Source of the DNA: an alpha proteobacterium U9-1i
GTDB taxonomy: Bacteria > Pseudomonadota > Alphaproteobacteria > Caulobacterales > Aquidulcibacteraceae
Assembly: GCA_000974665.1 (NCBI GenBank)
Contig: BBSY01000003.1
Span: forward strand, 1,116,001 to 1,180,000
Reading direction: 5' to 3'
DNA length: 64,000 nucleotides
The notes under the pieces are model-generated. The model was not told the origin of the DNA. It ran no database searches and saw only the letters and a program-made list of their open reading frames with translations. Below, piece after piece: positions 17,650 through 26,270 of this stretch; within the stretch, counting starts at the first letter, position 1, and every line of letters starts with the position of its first letter. The position numbers and the translations under genes were made by a program.

Positions 17650-18222
17650 TCAGTTCCGCATTGGCGCCGCGGCATCAAGGGCGAGGTTGAGCGTTAGCAC
17701 GTTGACGGCAGGGTCGCCCAAAATGCCTAGGAACGGACGCTCGGTATTTTGCTCGATCAGCGCAGACACTTGAGCTTCGGTTAGTTGGCGCGCTCCGGCG
17801 ACACGGGCAAGCTGGGCGTTGGCGGCTGCGGGCGAGATATGCGGGTCGAGACCCGATCCGGACGCCGTCGCGAGGTCGGCCGGAATGGCGCCCTCGACGC
17901 CGGCTTCACGCAAATGCGCAACATCGCCTTCCACGCGCTCGACCAGCGCGCTCGATGTTGGCCCATAGTTCGATCCGGAAGACGCACTTGCATTGTAGCC
18001 GTCGCCCGCCGCCGATGGGCGAGACCAGAAATACTCAGGGAGCGTGAAACCTTGCCCAATGAGGGTCGAGCCTACGACTTGGCCATCGCGTTCAATCAAA
18101 CTTCCATTGGCTTGCTGTGGAAACGCCACCTGCGCGACCCCAGTGATCGCCGCGGGATAAGCCGCCCCCAGGAGAAGCGTGAAGAGGACCAGGAGAACGA
18201 GTGCGGGACGGATATGCGACAT
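17650..18222 (-). CDS. kdpC: K+-transporting ATPase subunit C
   Basis: A 190-residue single-span inner-membrane subunit that assists ATP binding in the KdpFABC K+ pump. The N-terminal helix is ALVLLVLFTLLLGAAYPAAITG. Family blocks YFWSRPSAAGDGYNASASSGSNYGP, GSGLDPHISPAAANAQLARV and the C-terminal NTERPFLGILGDPAVNVLTLN are all present. The ATG at 18222 was chosen because the upstream open frame is only the antisense of kdpB. It lies 11 bp after kdpB and 4 bp before kdpD. Confidence 0.95.
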   Translation of the reverse strand: MSHIRPALVLLVLFTLLLGAAYPAAITGVAQVAFPQQANGSLIERDGQVVGSTLIGQGFTLPEYFWSRPSAAGDGYNASASSGSNYGPTSSALVERVEGDVAHLREAGVEGAIPADLATASGSGLDPHISPAAANAQLARVAGARQLTEAQVSALIEQNTERPFLGILGDPAVNVLTLNLALDAAAPMRN

Positions 18223-18233
18223 GTGTTCTCTCC

Positions 18234-20294
18234 TCACGCCAGGCCGATTGCTGACACGGCAAGGTCGATGAGCCTGATGCCGACGAAAGGCGCGATGATG
18301 CCGCCAAGGCCATAGATGGCGAGGTTGCGCGACAACAGCTGGCCCGCCGGCGCTGGACGATAAGGCACACCACGCAACGCCAGCGGGATGAGCGCGACGA
18401 TGATGAGCGCGTTGAAGATAATGGCCGAGAGGATGGCGCTGTTGTCCCCCGGACCGCTCGACAGCCCCATGACGTCCAGCCACTCAAGCTGCGGATAGAG
18501 GGCCACGAACATCGCAGGGATAATCGCGAAGTACTTGGCGACATCGTTCGATATCGAAAACGTCGTCAGCGCGCCGCGCGTCATCAACAATTGCTTACCG
18601 ATGCCGACGATCTCGATGAGCTTGGTGGGATCGCTGTCGAGGTCGACCATGTTACCAGCTTCGCGCGCGGCGACCGTACCGGTCTGCATCGCAACGCCGA
18701 CATCTGCCTGAGCCAGCGCGGGCGCATCGTTGGTCCCGTCACCGCACATGGCGATCAAACGGCCTTTTGCCTGCTCGGCACGGATGAGTTCGAGCTTCTT
18801 CTCCGGCGTCGCTTGAGCCAGAAAATCATCGACGCCTGCCTCCGCCGCGATTGCCGCTGCCGTCAAAGGGTTGTCGCCCGTGATCATCACGGTGCGAATG
18901 CCCATGGACCGCAATTCTGCGAAGCGCTCTTTCACGCCACCTTTGACGATGTCCTTGAGGTAGACAACGCCAAGCGGACGGCCATCTTGCGCCACCGCGA
19001 TCGGCGTGCCGCCGGCCTTCGCAATTCGCTCGGCGATTTGCTGCAGCGTCGGCGGAGGCGTCCAACTTGCGCCGTTGGTATCCTTCAGGTGATCAGCAAT
19101 TGCGTCGACGGCGCCTTTGCGGATTTTCGACCCACCCCAATCTGCGCCCGACATGCGGGTCTGCGCGGTGAACGGAATAAAACGCGCTTGGTGCTCTTTC
19201 GGATCGCTTGGCCGAAGCCCATGACGCTCTTTCGCGAGAACTACGATGGACCTGCCCTCTGGCGTCTCGTCGGCGAGGCTCGCCAGTTGCGCCGCTTGCG
19301 CCAGCTCCTGCTCGGTCACGCCGGTCAGCGGATGAAACTCCGTCGCCTGACGGTTGCCGAGCGTGATGGTGCCGGTCTTGTCGAGCAGCAGCACGTCCAC
19401 GTCGCCTGCGGCCTCCACCGCGCGGCCTGACATCGCCAGGACATTGAAGCGCACCAGCCGGTTCATGCCGGCGACACCAATGGCCGAGACCAGGCCAGCG
19501 ATCGTTGTTGGAATGAGCGCAATCAACAGCGCCACAAGCGCGACGCCAGCAACATCGCCAGGAATGTAGGCCGCGAATGGCGGGATCGCCGCGACTGCGA
19601 TCAGGAAGATGATGGACAGCGCCGCGAGCAGGATGGCCAACGCAATCTCGTTTGGCGTCTTGCGCCGGTCGGCGCCTTCAACCAATGCGATCATGCGATC
19701 GAGGAAGGATGAGCCGCGCTCCGCCGATATCCGAACGACGATGCGGTCGGACAGCACGCGCGTGCCGCCAGTGACGGCGGATCGGTCTCCGCCGGACTCG
19801 CGGATGACCGGCGCGCTCTCGCCGGTGATCGCACTCTCGTCGACGGTCGCGACACCCTCGATCACCTCGCCGTCGCCTGGAATAATGTCGCCAGGCTCGC
19901 AGACGACGAGGTCGCCGATCTTGAGCTCGGGCGCCGGCACCCGCTCGATCTTGGTCGCCGCAACGGTCGCCACCCGATTGGCGATAGTTTCGGTTTGCGT
20001 CTTACGCAGGCTCGCGGCCTGCGCTTTACCGCGCCCCTCCGCGACCGCTTCCGCAAAATTCGCGAAGAACACAGTCAGCCAGAGCCAAAGCGTGATCTGA
20101 CCAGAGAAGAGCGCATCACCGCCTTGAGCAATGTCGCGCGCGAAGAACGCCGTCGCACAGAGCGACGCGACGGCTGTGGTGAAGATCACCGGGTTTCGAG
20201 CAAGCCAACGCGGATCAAGCTTCTTGAACGCGTCGCCAATGGCAGGCGCCAAGATCTCGGGCGTGAACACTGACGGGACAGGTTTGCGGGTCAT
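18234..20294 (-). CDS. kdpB: K+-transporting P-type ATPase subunit B
   Basis: The catalytic P-type ATPase of the Kdp pump, 686 residues. The phosphorylation loop DKTGTIT starts at Asp305, the actuator TGES is at 157-160 (its serine is the inhibitory phosphorylation site known in E. coli), and the hinge [21 protein letters not shown] follows. Hydrophobic helices lie near 35-80, 215-280 and at the C-terminus. It sits 12 bp after kdpA in the operon. Full length, no missing key residue. Confidence 0.97.
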   Translation of the reverse strand: MTRKPVPSVFTPEILAPAIGDAFKKLDPRWLARNPVIFTTAVASLCATAFFARDIAQGGDALFSGQITLWLWLTVFFANFAEAVAEGRGKAQAASLRKTQTETIANRVATVAATKIERVPAPELKIGDLVVCEPGDIIPGDGEVIEGVATVDESAITGESAPVIRESGGDRSAVTGGTRVLSDRIVVRISAERGSSFLDRMIALVEGADRRKTPNEIALAILLAALSIIFLIAVAAIPPFAAYIPGDVAGVALVALLIALIPTTIAGLVSAIGVAGMNRLVRFNVLAMSGRAVEAAGDVDVLLLDKTGTITLGNRQATEFHPLTGVTEQELAQAAQLASLADETPEGRSIVVLAKERHGLRPSDPKEHQARFIPFTAQTRMSGADWGGSKIRKGAVDAIADHLKDTNGASWTPPPTLQQIAERIAKAGGTPIAVAQDGRPLGVVYLKDIVKGGVKERFAELRSMGIRTVMITGDNPLTAAAIAAEAGVDDFLAQATPEKKLELIRAEQAKGRLIAMCGDGTNDAPALAQADVGVAMQTGTVAAREAGNMVDLDSDPTKLIEIVGIGKQLLMTRGALTTFSISNDVAKYFAIIPAMFVALYPQLEWLDVMGLSSGPGDNSAILSAIIFNALIIVALIPLALRGVPYRPAPAGQLLSRNLAIYGLGGIIAPFVGIRLIDLAVSAIGLA

Positions 20295-20306
20295 AGGACT
20301 GAGACC

Positions 20307-22037
20307 TCAGTAGAGATCGCCGCGCAGCATCGCGAAATGCTCTGCCAGCGGACCGAGAACGAGTGATGGGAAGAAGGTGAGACCGCCCATGATGAGGATC
20401 ACGCCCACGGCTAGGCCAACGAAAAGCGGGCCGTGCGTTGGGAACGTCCCGGAGGACGCGGCGATCTTTGGCTTGGCGGCGAGCGAACCAGCCACCGCGA
20501 GCATCGGGATGATCATGGCGAACCGGCCGATCAGCATCGCCAAGCCCAATGTGAGATTCCAGAATGGTGAGTTAGCGGTCAGACCTGCGAAAGCTGAACC
20601 GTTGTTCGCCGCTGCACTTGAATAGGCATAGAGGATTTCCGTGAAGCCGTGCGGACCCGCATCCTGAGTTCCCGCAGTCCCACCATCCATGGCCGTGCGC
20701 CACTCCGGCATCGCGCTCGCGAGCGCAGTGAACGCCAGGATCGCGAACGGCACACATAAGAGCCCAAGCATGGTGAGCTTCATGTCGCGGCCTTCGATTT
20801 TCTTGCCGAGATATTCGGGCGTACGGCCAACCATCAGGCCCGCAACGAAGACCGCGAGGATCGCATAGAGCAGGAAGCCATAGAGACCGGCGCCAACGCC
20901 ACCGATGATGATCTCGCCCAATTGCATGTTGAAGAGCGGGACGAGACCACCGAGCGGCAGGAAGCTGTCGTGCATCGCGTTCACCGCGCCGCAGGATGCA
21001 GCAGTTGTGATGACAGCGAAGAGCGCCGAGTTGACGATGCCGAAACGAACCTCTTTGCCTTCCATGTTGCCGCCTGCGGGATCGAGGCCCGCTGCCACAA
21101 GCGCCGGATTACCTTGCGCCTCTACGCCATAGGTGATCGCGACGCCGGCAATGAATAGAACGCCCATGGTGGCGAAGATCGCCCACCCTTGCCGCTGATC
21201 GCCAACCATGCGGCCGAGCACGTTTGTCAGCGCGGCGCCGATTGCGAAGATCGAAACCATCTGCACGAAGTTGGAAAGCGCCGTGGGGTTCTCGAACGGA
21301 TGCGCGGCGTTGGCGTTGAAGAAACCCCCGCCGTTAGTCCCGAGCATCTTGATGGCGATCTGGCTCGCAACCGGCCCAAGCGCCAACGTTTGCTCGCCGC
21401 CTTCCAAGGTGGTCGCTGCCGCGTTTGCCGCGAAGGTCTGCGGCATGCCCTGCCACACGAGGAAGAGCGCCAGCACGACTGAGATCGGCAGGAGCACGTA
21501 AAGATTGGCGCGCGTGAGATCGACCCAGAAATTGCCGATTCTGTCCGCACGCGATCGCGCAAAAGCGCGAATGAAGGCCACGGCCAGCGCAATACCGGTG
21601 GCCGCGGATAAGAAGTTCTGCACCGCGAGACCGGCCATTTGGCTCAAATAGCTAAGCGTGCTCTCGCCGCCATAGCTCTGCCAGTTCGTGTTGGTAATGA
21701 ACGAGACGGCCGTATTGAAAGCGAGGTGATCGCTCATCGGGCCGAACCCTTGCGGGTTCAGCGGCAGAACGTTCTGAAGTCTTAAGATCGCGTAGAGCAG
21801 CAAGAACCCGAAGACATGGAAGGCGAGCATCGCGAGCGCGTAGCCCTTCCAACCCTGCTCTTCTTTCGCGTTGACGCCGGCGATTGCGTAGAACGCATTC
21901 TCCACGGGCCGCAGCACCGGTGAGAGAAATACGCCCTCTCCAGAAAACACGCGCGTCATGTAACCGCCGAGTGGACGCACAAGCGCCGTCACGACGACGA
22001 TGAAGAGCGCGATCTGGAGCCATCCGATCAAAGTCAT
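20307..22037 (-). CDS. kdpA: K+-transporting ATPase subunit A
   Basis: Ion-channel-like subunit of the high-affinity K+ pump, 576 residues, with about ten membrane helices. The selectivity-filter loops are visible: [48 protein letters not shown] and [18 protein letters not shown]. It is preceded by kdpF (12 bp) and followed by kdpB (12 bp). Confidence 0.97.
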   Translation of the reverse strand: MTLIGWLQIALFIVVVTALVRPLGGYMTRVFSGEGVFLSPVLRPVENAFYAIAGVNAKEEQGWKGYALAMLAFHVFGFLLLYAILRLQNVLPLNPQGFGPMSDHLAFNTAVSFITNTNWQSYGGESTLSYLSQMAGLAVQNFLSAATGIALAVAFIRAFARSRADRIGNFWVDLTRANLYVLLPISVVLALFLVWQGMPQTFAANAAATTLEGGEQTLALGPVASQIAIKMLGTNGGGFFNANAAHPFENPTALSNFVQMVSIFAIGAALTNVLGRMVGDQRQGWAIFATMGVLFIAGVAITYGVEAQGNPALVAAGLDPAGGNMEGKEVRFGIVNSALFAVITTAASCGAVNAMHDSFLPLGGLVPLFNMQLGEIIIGGVGAGLYGFLLYAILAVFVAGLMVGRTPEYLGKKIEGRDMKLTMLGLLCVPFAILAFTALASAMPEWRTAMDGGTAGTQDAGPHGFTEILYAYSSAAANNGSAFAGLTANSPFWNLTLGLAMLIGRFAMIIPMLAVAGSLAAKPKIAASSGTFPTHGPLFVGLAVGVILIMGGLTFFPSLVLGPLAEHFAMLRGDLY

Positions 22038-22049
22038 GGGCCTCGGCCT

Positions 22050-22139
22050 TTAGAATTTCTCAGGACGCAGCATCGCTGCGACGAGGTAGATAAGGACAAT
22101 CACGCCAGCGACGGCGCAGACGAGGTAATCGAGCGACAT
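22050..22139 (-). CDS. kdpF: KdpF small subunit
   Basis: A 29-residue single-helix membrane peptide, too short for most gene callers. It starts MSLDYLVCAVAGVIVLIYLV and ends MLRPEKF, the classical KdpF C-terminal signature. KdpF stabilises the KdpABC complex in the lipid bilayer. Its start overlaps the stop of the preceding 27-residue gene by one base, and kdpA begins 12 bp downstream. Confidence 0.9.
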   Translation of the reverse strand: MSLDYLVCAVAGVIVLIYLVAAMLRPEKF

Positions 22140-22222
22140 CACGCTTTCCCGCATCCGAAGACGTAGAGAATGAGCGCCGCGAACGAGGCGATCCCAACGC
22201 CGATGAAAATCAAATCGCCCAT
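22139..22222 (-). CDS. 27-residue membrane peptide upstream of kdpF
   Basis: A tiny gene coding for MGDLIFIGVGIASFAALILY plus VFGCGKA, a single predicted membrane helix with little else. A clear GGAGG lies 6 bp before the ATG, and the stop overlaps the kdpF start (TGATG). Similar anonymous one-helix peptides are often found just upstream of kdpF/kdpA in Gram-negative bacteria. Role unknown; an additional regulatory or stabilising peptide of the Kdp complex is an inference from position and size. Confidence 0.7.
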   Translation of the reverse strand: MGDLIFIGVGIASFAALILYVFGCGKA

Positions 22223-22235
22223 GAGCGCCTCCGAA

Positions 22236-22361
22236 TTATCCGCCGGGCGCCCAGCCCAGACGATCGAGCGACCAGCCGATGCACGCCGCCAAACCGATCA
22301 AGAGGGCGATGCCGAGGAAGCCCGCCAATGTCGACAGGACCGCGCGTCGAATGCGTCCCAT
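22236..22361 (-). CDS. 41-residue membrane peptide in the kdp operon
   Basis: A small gene between the porin and the 27-residue peptide gene. The product begins MGRIRRAVLSTLAGF, continues with a hydrophobic helix LGIALLIGLAACIGW and ends SLDRLGWAPGG. Positive residues precede the helix, so an N-in orientation is likely. The start is 6 bp after the torF stop, and the stop is 13 bp before the next ATG. I recognise no family. Tight spacing on both sides supports its being real. Confidence 0.6.
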   Translation of the reverse strand: MGRIRRAVLSTLAGFLGIALLIGLAACIGWSLDRLGWAPGG

Positions 22362-22367
22362 GCTGGT

Positions 22368-23141
22368 TCACAGCGCACGCTTGATCGAAAACACGACGCG
22401 GTCATCGGCGCGCGCTTCGGTCGTGAAGGCTTGTGTGATCAGCGGATCGCTCGCTTCCACGTCGGCGCCGATGTAGCGAAGGTCGAGCGTAAAGCCGTGC
22501 ACGGCGTAACTGACGCCGCCGTTCCAGGTCGCATATTCATCGCTAAACGAGCCCGGGAATACGCCCGAGACGTCATCAATAGTCTGATACCCCGCCGCGC
22601 CGGATACGCTGAGCCGATCGGAGAACGCGTAAGCCGCGTTGGCCTCGAGATAGTATGCCTCGCCGGTCTCGCCGGTGAACTCGGGCGAGTAGTACACCGC
22701 CGCGCCAAGCGTCAGGCCTTCAACAGGCGTGATTGAAGCCTTCGCGTAGCCCTCGACATAGTCGAGTTCGCCTTCTCCCGCTGCACCCGCCTGAATGTCG
22801 GTCACGCCGGGATAGAAGCAGCCGATCACACCGAAATCGAGCGCGACGGGACCTAGCTGCGGTCGCCAACCGCCATAGAGATCGAGCTCAATGCCTGAGC
22901 CCGCACCCAACTCTTCGAAGGCGACGTTTGACGCCCAAGCGCCGGCATAGAATTGACCGTGCGTCGCATCGAAGCCGCCTTGAACCGCAGGGTTCTCGCC
23001 TGTCTGAGAAAGGCCTCGGAAGACGTAGTCGCTCGTGAGCGCCACGTTTCCGCTGATGGATGTGTTTTCCTGCGCCCAGGCAGGCGCCGCCGCCAGCAAT
23101 CCCGCGCCCAAGGCAAAAGTCCAAACCGCCCGCTTCCACAT
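22368..23141 (-). CDS. TorF-family putative porin
   Basis: A 257-residue exported outer-membrane beta-barrel protein. The signal peptide ends in AAAPAWA-QE; the mature start NTSISGNVALTSDYVFRGLSQT is diagnostic for the TorF family, followed by repeated GG(V/F)DA..GQFYAGAWASNV and alternating aromatic strands to the end (RVVFSIKRAL). As the first gene of the kdp operon it probably supplies outer-membrane passage for K+, by inference from position. A palindrome lies 2 bp upstream of its start codon. Confidence 0.88.
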   Translation of the reverse strand: MWKRAVWTFALGAGLLAAAPAWAQENTSISGNVALTSDYVFRGLSQTGENPAVQGGFDATHGQFYAGAWASNVAFEELGAGSGIELDLYGGWRPQLGPVALDFGVIGCFYPGVTDIQAGAAGEGELDYVEGYAKASITPVEGLTLGAAVYYSPEFTGETGEAYYLEANAAYAFSDRLSVSGAAGYQTIDDVSGVFPGSFSDEYATWNGGVSYAVHGFTLDLRYIGADVEASDPLITQAFTTEARADDRVVFSIKRAL

Positions 23142-23143
23142 AT

Positions 23144-23161
23144 GCGAACTCCCGAGTTCGC
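23144..23161 (-). promoter_or_regulatory. Hairpin/operator overlapping the torF ribosome-binding region
   Basis: GCGAACTC and GAGTTCGC form perfect 8-bp arms around a 2-base centre, beginning 2 bp upstream of the torF ATG. On the mRNA the only SD-like sequence (GGGAG) falls in this palindrome, so folding could hide it; alternatively it is a protein-binding site. Confidence 0.5.
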
Positions 23162-23247
23162 GCTGGAAGTGGGGCAGACCCGCATAGGAAATCGATACGA
23201 CTAACGAAGAAAATTAGCGGAGCGCGTCGAGGTTCTGCGTCGGCGCG
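23162..23247. other. Probable promoter region of the torF-kdp operon
   Basis: AT-richer stretch between the torF palindrome and the Fic-like remnant, containing a run with AATTTTCTTCG on the coding side. This is where KdpE would be expected to bind. I cannot assign boxes by eye with confidence. Confidence 0.35.
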
Positions 23248-23393
23248 CTAGCTGCGCGAAAACGCCAGCAACGCAGTTAAGTCTCCGGCGTCTGCCTCTC
23301 TCAGCGCTTGCACGTAGACGCGGCGCGTTTCTGAGATTGAGAGTCTGCCGCGCAGGAGTTTGCCGACCTCTGTTATTTCCTTGATTCGTATGG
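23248..23393 (-). pseudogene. C-terminal remnant of a Fic-type (mobile mystery protein B-like) gene
   Basis: An open frame of about 48 codons without a plausible start, ending in TAG at 23248. The translation ends with SETRRVYVQALREADAGDL then TALLAFSRS, a pattern I know as the C-terminus of Fic-domain proteins of the mobile mystery protein B type. The catalytic Fic motif and N-terminus are absent; upstream sequence has no coherent protein. It lies between the kdp operon and a tRNA gene, a classical place for mobile-element debris. Family assignment rests on a short segment only. Confidence 0.5.
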
Positions 23394-23460
23394 CTAAAAC
23401 ACTGGAGGGGCGACAGACGAGTCTGCCTGTGGCGGTTAGCCGGTCATTACTAAGTGATTG

Positions 23461-23477
23461 ATTTTATTAGATAAAAT
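23461..23477. repeat. AT-only inverted repeat beside tRNA-Val 3' end
   Basis: ATTTTAT and ATAAAAT are 7-bp arms around a TAG loop, 1 bp beyond the tRNA CCA end. It is too AT-rich for a typical intrinsic terminator; it could be a weak terminator or part of an attachment region. Confidence 0.35.
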
Positions 23478-23478
23478 A

Positions 23479-23553
23479 TGGTGGGCGCGACAGGGATTGA
23501 ACCTGTGACCCCTCCCGTGTGAAGGGAGTGCTCTCCCGCTGAGCTACGCGCCC
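23479..23553 (-). tRNA. tRNA-Val (anticodon CAC)
   Basis: Cloverleaf folds by eye: acceptor GGGCGCG pairs with CGCGCCC, the D arm has the usual TAGCTCAGCGGGAGAGC form, the anticodon stem CTCCC/GGGAG encloses TTCACAC giving CAC (reads GUG), and the T arm contains GGTTCAATCCC. The discriminator is A and CCA is encoded (23479-23481). It is transcribed leftward, so its 3' end faces the kdp region. Confidence 0.93.
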
Positions 23554-23685
23554 GAACCGGGCAAACCCGAGGTCCGAAGGGCGGCGAACATAGCTGCGAC
23601 CCTTTGCACGTCAAGCGCGGGACCGCTTGACCTCACAGCCCGGGCAGGGCACATGCGAACGGTTCGCAATTGCGGGATTTTCTCC

Positions 23686-24723
23686 ATGACGCTCAGCCGC
23701 CGCACCTTCGCCTTGGGGGCCTCCGCCGCCGCCATTGCCGCTTGCACGCCTGCGGAGCAGGCGTCGGCGGAGAACTTCGTCAACGTCTATTCGGCGCGGC
23801 ACTACGATTCCGACCGCATGATGTATGAGGCCTTCACCGCCGCAACTGGCGTCGAAGTGCGCGTGCTGCCGGCGCCGGGCGAGCAATTGCTTGAGCGTCT
23901 GCGCGCTGAAGGCGACGCCACCGAAGCCGACCTCATCGTCGCCGCGGACGCCGGCAATCTTTGGCGCGTGCAGGATGCAGGCCTCCTGCAACCCGTCAAC
24001 ACCGAGGCGCTCTCGAACAACGTTCCCGCGCGCTTGCATGATACCGACGGCAATTGGTGGGGCTTCTCCAAGCGCGCGCGCGTGATCGTCTACCGCAAGG
24101 ACGCCGTGCAGGCGGCTGAGGTCGCCTCACTCGACGATCTCGCCAGCGCCCGTTTCCGCGGCCAAGTCGTGTGTCGTTCGTCCACGGCGGTCTACAATCT
24201 CTCGCTGCTCTCCTCGCGCATCGAGCGCCTCGGCGCCGAGAACGCGCGTGCATGGGCTGCCGGCGTGCGCGCGAACTTCGCCCGCGATCCTCAAGGCAGT
24301 GACACCGATCAGCTGAAGGCCGTCGCCGCCGGTGAAGCGCAAGTCTGCATCTCCAACCACTATTACCTCGCACGACTGATGAAGTCCGAAGACCCCGCAG
24401 ACCGCGCCGTGGCCGACAAACTCGCGATCTCCTTCCCAGACCAAGCCGGTTCGGGCACGCACGTGAACATTTCCGGCGGCGGCGTGTCGGCCTACGCCAA
24501 GCGCAAGGATCGCGCGATCCAATTGCTCGAATATCTCGTGAGCGACGCCGGCCAGAACATCCTCGCGCCGTCGAACGTCGAGTATCCGATCCGGCCGCAG
24601 ATTGCTGCAGCGCCCGAACTGGTCGCGCTCGGCACGTTCAAGGAAGAGGACATTCCCCTCTCAGCGCTCGGCCGCCACCAAGCCGAAGCCGCTGCGATCT
24701 ACGAAGGCGCCGGATGGCGCTAA
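23686..24723 (+). CDS. Ferric iron ABC transporter, substrate-binding lipoprotein (FbpA/FutA-like)
   Basis: Periplasmic iron-binding protein of 345 residues. The N-terminus SRRTFALGASAAAIAAC has a twin-arginine-like pair and a lipobox with Cys20, so it is probably lipid-anchored. VNVYSARHYDSDRMMYEAFTAATGVEV opens the fold as in iron-specific family members, and the adjacent tyrosines in SNHYYLARL (226-227) match the Fe3+ ligands of FbpA/FutA proteins. The ATG at 23686 is chosen over 23653 because it begins the signal sequence. The stop overlaps the permease start by 10 bp. Confidence 0.9.
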   Translation: MTLSRRTFALGASAAAIAACTPAEQASAENFVNVYSARHYDSDRMMYEAFTAATGVEVRVLPAPGEQLLERLRAEGDATEADLIVAADAGNLWRVQDAGLLQPVNTEALSNNVPARLHDTDGNWWGFSKRARVIVYRKDAVQAAEVASLDDLASARFRGQVVCRSSTAVYNLSLLSSRIERLGAENARAWAAGVRANFARDPQGSDTDQLKAVAAGEAQVCISNHYYLARLMKSEDPADRAVADKLAISFPDQAGSGTHVNISGGGVSAYAKRKDRAIQLLEYLVSDAGQNILAPSNVEYPIRPQIAAAPELVALGTFKEEDIPLSALGRHQAEAAAIYEGAGWR

Positions 24724-26270
24724 CAGCCGCGCGCGGCGTTGATGGCGTTGCGATCGCCGCCGCGGTCGCGACCCTCATCTGCGCCGCGCCGGCAATGGCG
24801 GTCATTGGCTTTGCGTTGGCGCCAAACGAAAGCGCAAACCTCGATGGCGCGCTCTTGCGCGACGGAATCATCGGCACGCTCGCGCTTATGCTGGTCGGCG
24901 GCGTCGGCGCGATTGCCGTCGGCGCGATCAGCGCCTGGCTCGTCTCGCTCTGTGACTTTCCCGGCCGCCGCTGGTTCGAATGGCTCTTGGTTTTGCCGCT
25001 CGCCGCGCCGTCCTATGTGCTCGCCTATTCCTATGCGAGCTTCACCTGGGCCGGCGGCGTCAGCCCAATCCCCGTGTCTGGTTTTTGGGGCGTCGCCTTT
25101 ATCTACGCCGTTGGGCTTTACCCGTACGTCTATCTCGCCGGCCGCGCCGCCTTCGCCAGCCAATCGGCCTGCGCGCTCGAAGCCGCGCGCACGCTCGGCG
25201 CGAAACCCATGGCGTTGTTCACGCGGGTCGCGGCCCCGCTCGCGCGGCCGGCGATCGCCGCCGGCGGCGCGCTTGTGCTGATGGAGATCGCCGCCGATTA
25301 CGGCGCCGCGCAGCATTTCGGCGTCACCACTTTGTCCACCGCGATCTTCCGCGCGTGGTACGCGCACGCCAACCCCCATGCGGCGCTTCAAATTTCCGCC
25401 GTGCTGCTGATCGCCGCTTTGGTGTTCCTGATCATTGAGCGCCGCGCGCGCGGCCGCGCCGCTTATGCCGGCGGCTCCACACGCTGGCGCACTCTCCCGC
25501 GCTACAAGCTCAACTCCGTCGCCGGTGTAGGCGCGGCCCTGTTCTGCGCCGCCTTGATCACCTTCGGCGCGGCTTTGCCGCTCGCATGGCTCGCACGCCT
25601 CGCGTTGCTGCACGCACGCCTCGGCGATATCGCCGGCCCGTTCGTGAACTCGCTCACCCTCTCCGCGATAGGCGCCGCCGTGACGCTGACGCTCGCGCTC
25701 GCCATCGCCTCGTTTGCACGGCGCGCCGGACGCCTCGGCAAAGGCGCGCTGTTCGCCGCCGGCATTGGCTATGCAGCGCCTGGCGCTGTGATCGCGCTCG
25801 GCGCGCTCACCTTGTTCGGCCTCGCGCGCGAAGCCGGTTGGGTCGGCGGCCTTGGCGCAGGCCTCGCGTTGACCGCGCTCATCTGGACCTACGCCGCGCG
25901 CTTCACGGCCGCCGGCGCGGGCCCAATCGACTCAGGCCTCGCGCGCCTTTCGAAAAACCTCGATTCCTCGGCCCGCACCCTCGGCGCCGGCCCCATCACG
26001 CGAACCTTGCGCATCGATTTGCCCATCGCCGCGCCTAGCCTCGCCGCAGCAGCGCTCATATTGTTTGTCGAAATTCTCAAAGAACTGCCCGCCACGCTCG
26101 TGCTGCGCCCGTTCGATTTCGACACGCTCGCCGTGATCGCCTACGCCTACGCCTCCGACGAGCGCCTGCTGCAGGCGGCGGCGCCTGCTCTGCTGATATT
26201 CGTCGCCGGCCTCGCACCCGTCCTGATCTTGACGCGCGGCATCGGCCGTGCGCGTGCAGGCGCGCAATGA
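24714..26270 (+). CDS. Ferric iron ABC transporter, permease (FbpB-like)
   Basis: A 518-residue inner-membrane protein with about 12 helices formed by two fused permease halves. Each half carries the ABC permease coupling motif (EAARTLGAKPMALFTRVAAPLARPA and SSARTLGAGPITRTLRIDLPIAAPS), as in iron permeases of the FbpB/SfuB type. Overlaps the genes on both sides (10 bp upstream, ATGA with the ATPase downstream), so the three genes form one translationally coupled transporter. Confidence 0.92.
   Translation: MALTAARGVDGVAIAAAVATLICAAPAMAVIGFALAPNESANLDGALLRDGIIGTLALMLVGGVGAIAVGAISAWLVSLCDFPGRRWFEWLLVLPLAAPSYVLAYSYASFTWAGGVSPIPVSGFWGVAFIYAVGLYPYVYLAGRAAFASQSACALEAARTLGAKPMALFTRVAAPLARPAIAAGGALVLMEIAADYGAAQHFGVTTLSTAIFRAWYAHANPHAALQISAVLLIAALVFLIIERRARGRAAYAGGSTRWRTLPRYKLNSVAGVGAALFCAALITFGAALPLAWLARLALLHARLGDIAGPFVNSLTLSAIGAAVTLTLALAIASFARRAGRLGKGALFAAGIGYAAPGAVIALGALTLFGLAREAGWVGGLGAGLALTALIWTYAARFTAAGAGPIDSGLARLSKNLDSSARTLGAGPITRTLRIDLPIAAPSLAAAALILFVEILKELPATLVLRPFDFDTLAVIAYAYASDERLLQAAAPALLIFVAGLAPVLILTRGIGRARAGAQ

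Noticed and set aside
24720-25613. 297-codon leftward open frame inside the iron permease gene
   Set aside because: Gly/Ala/Arg-rich shadow of the GC-rich permease coding strand; no motif, and it would overlap a clear membrane protein gene completely.
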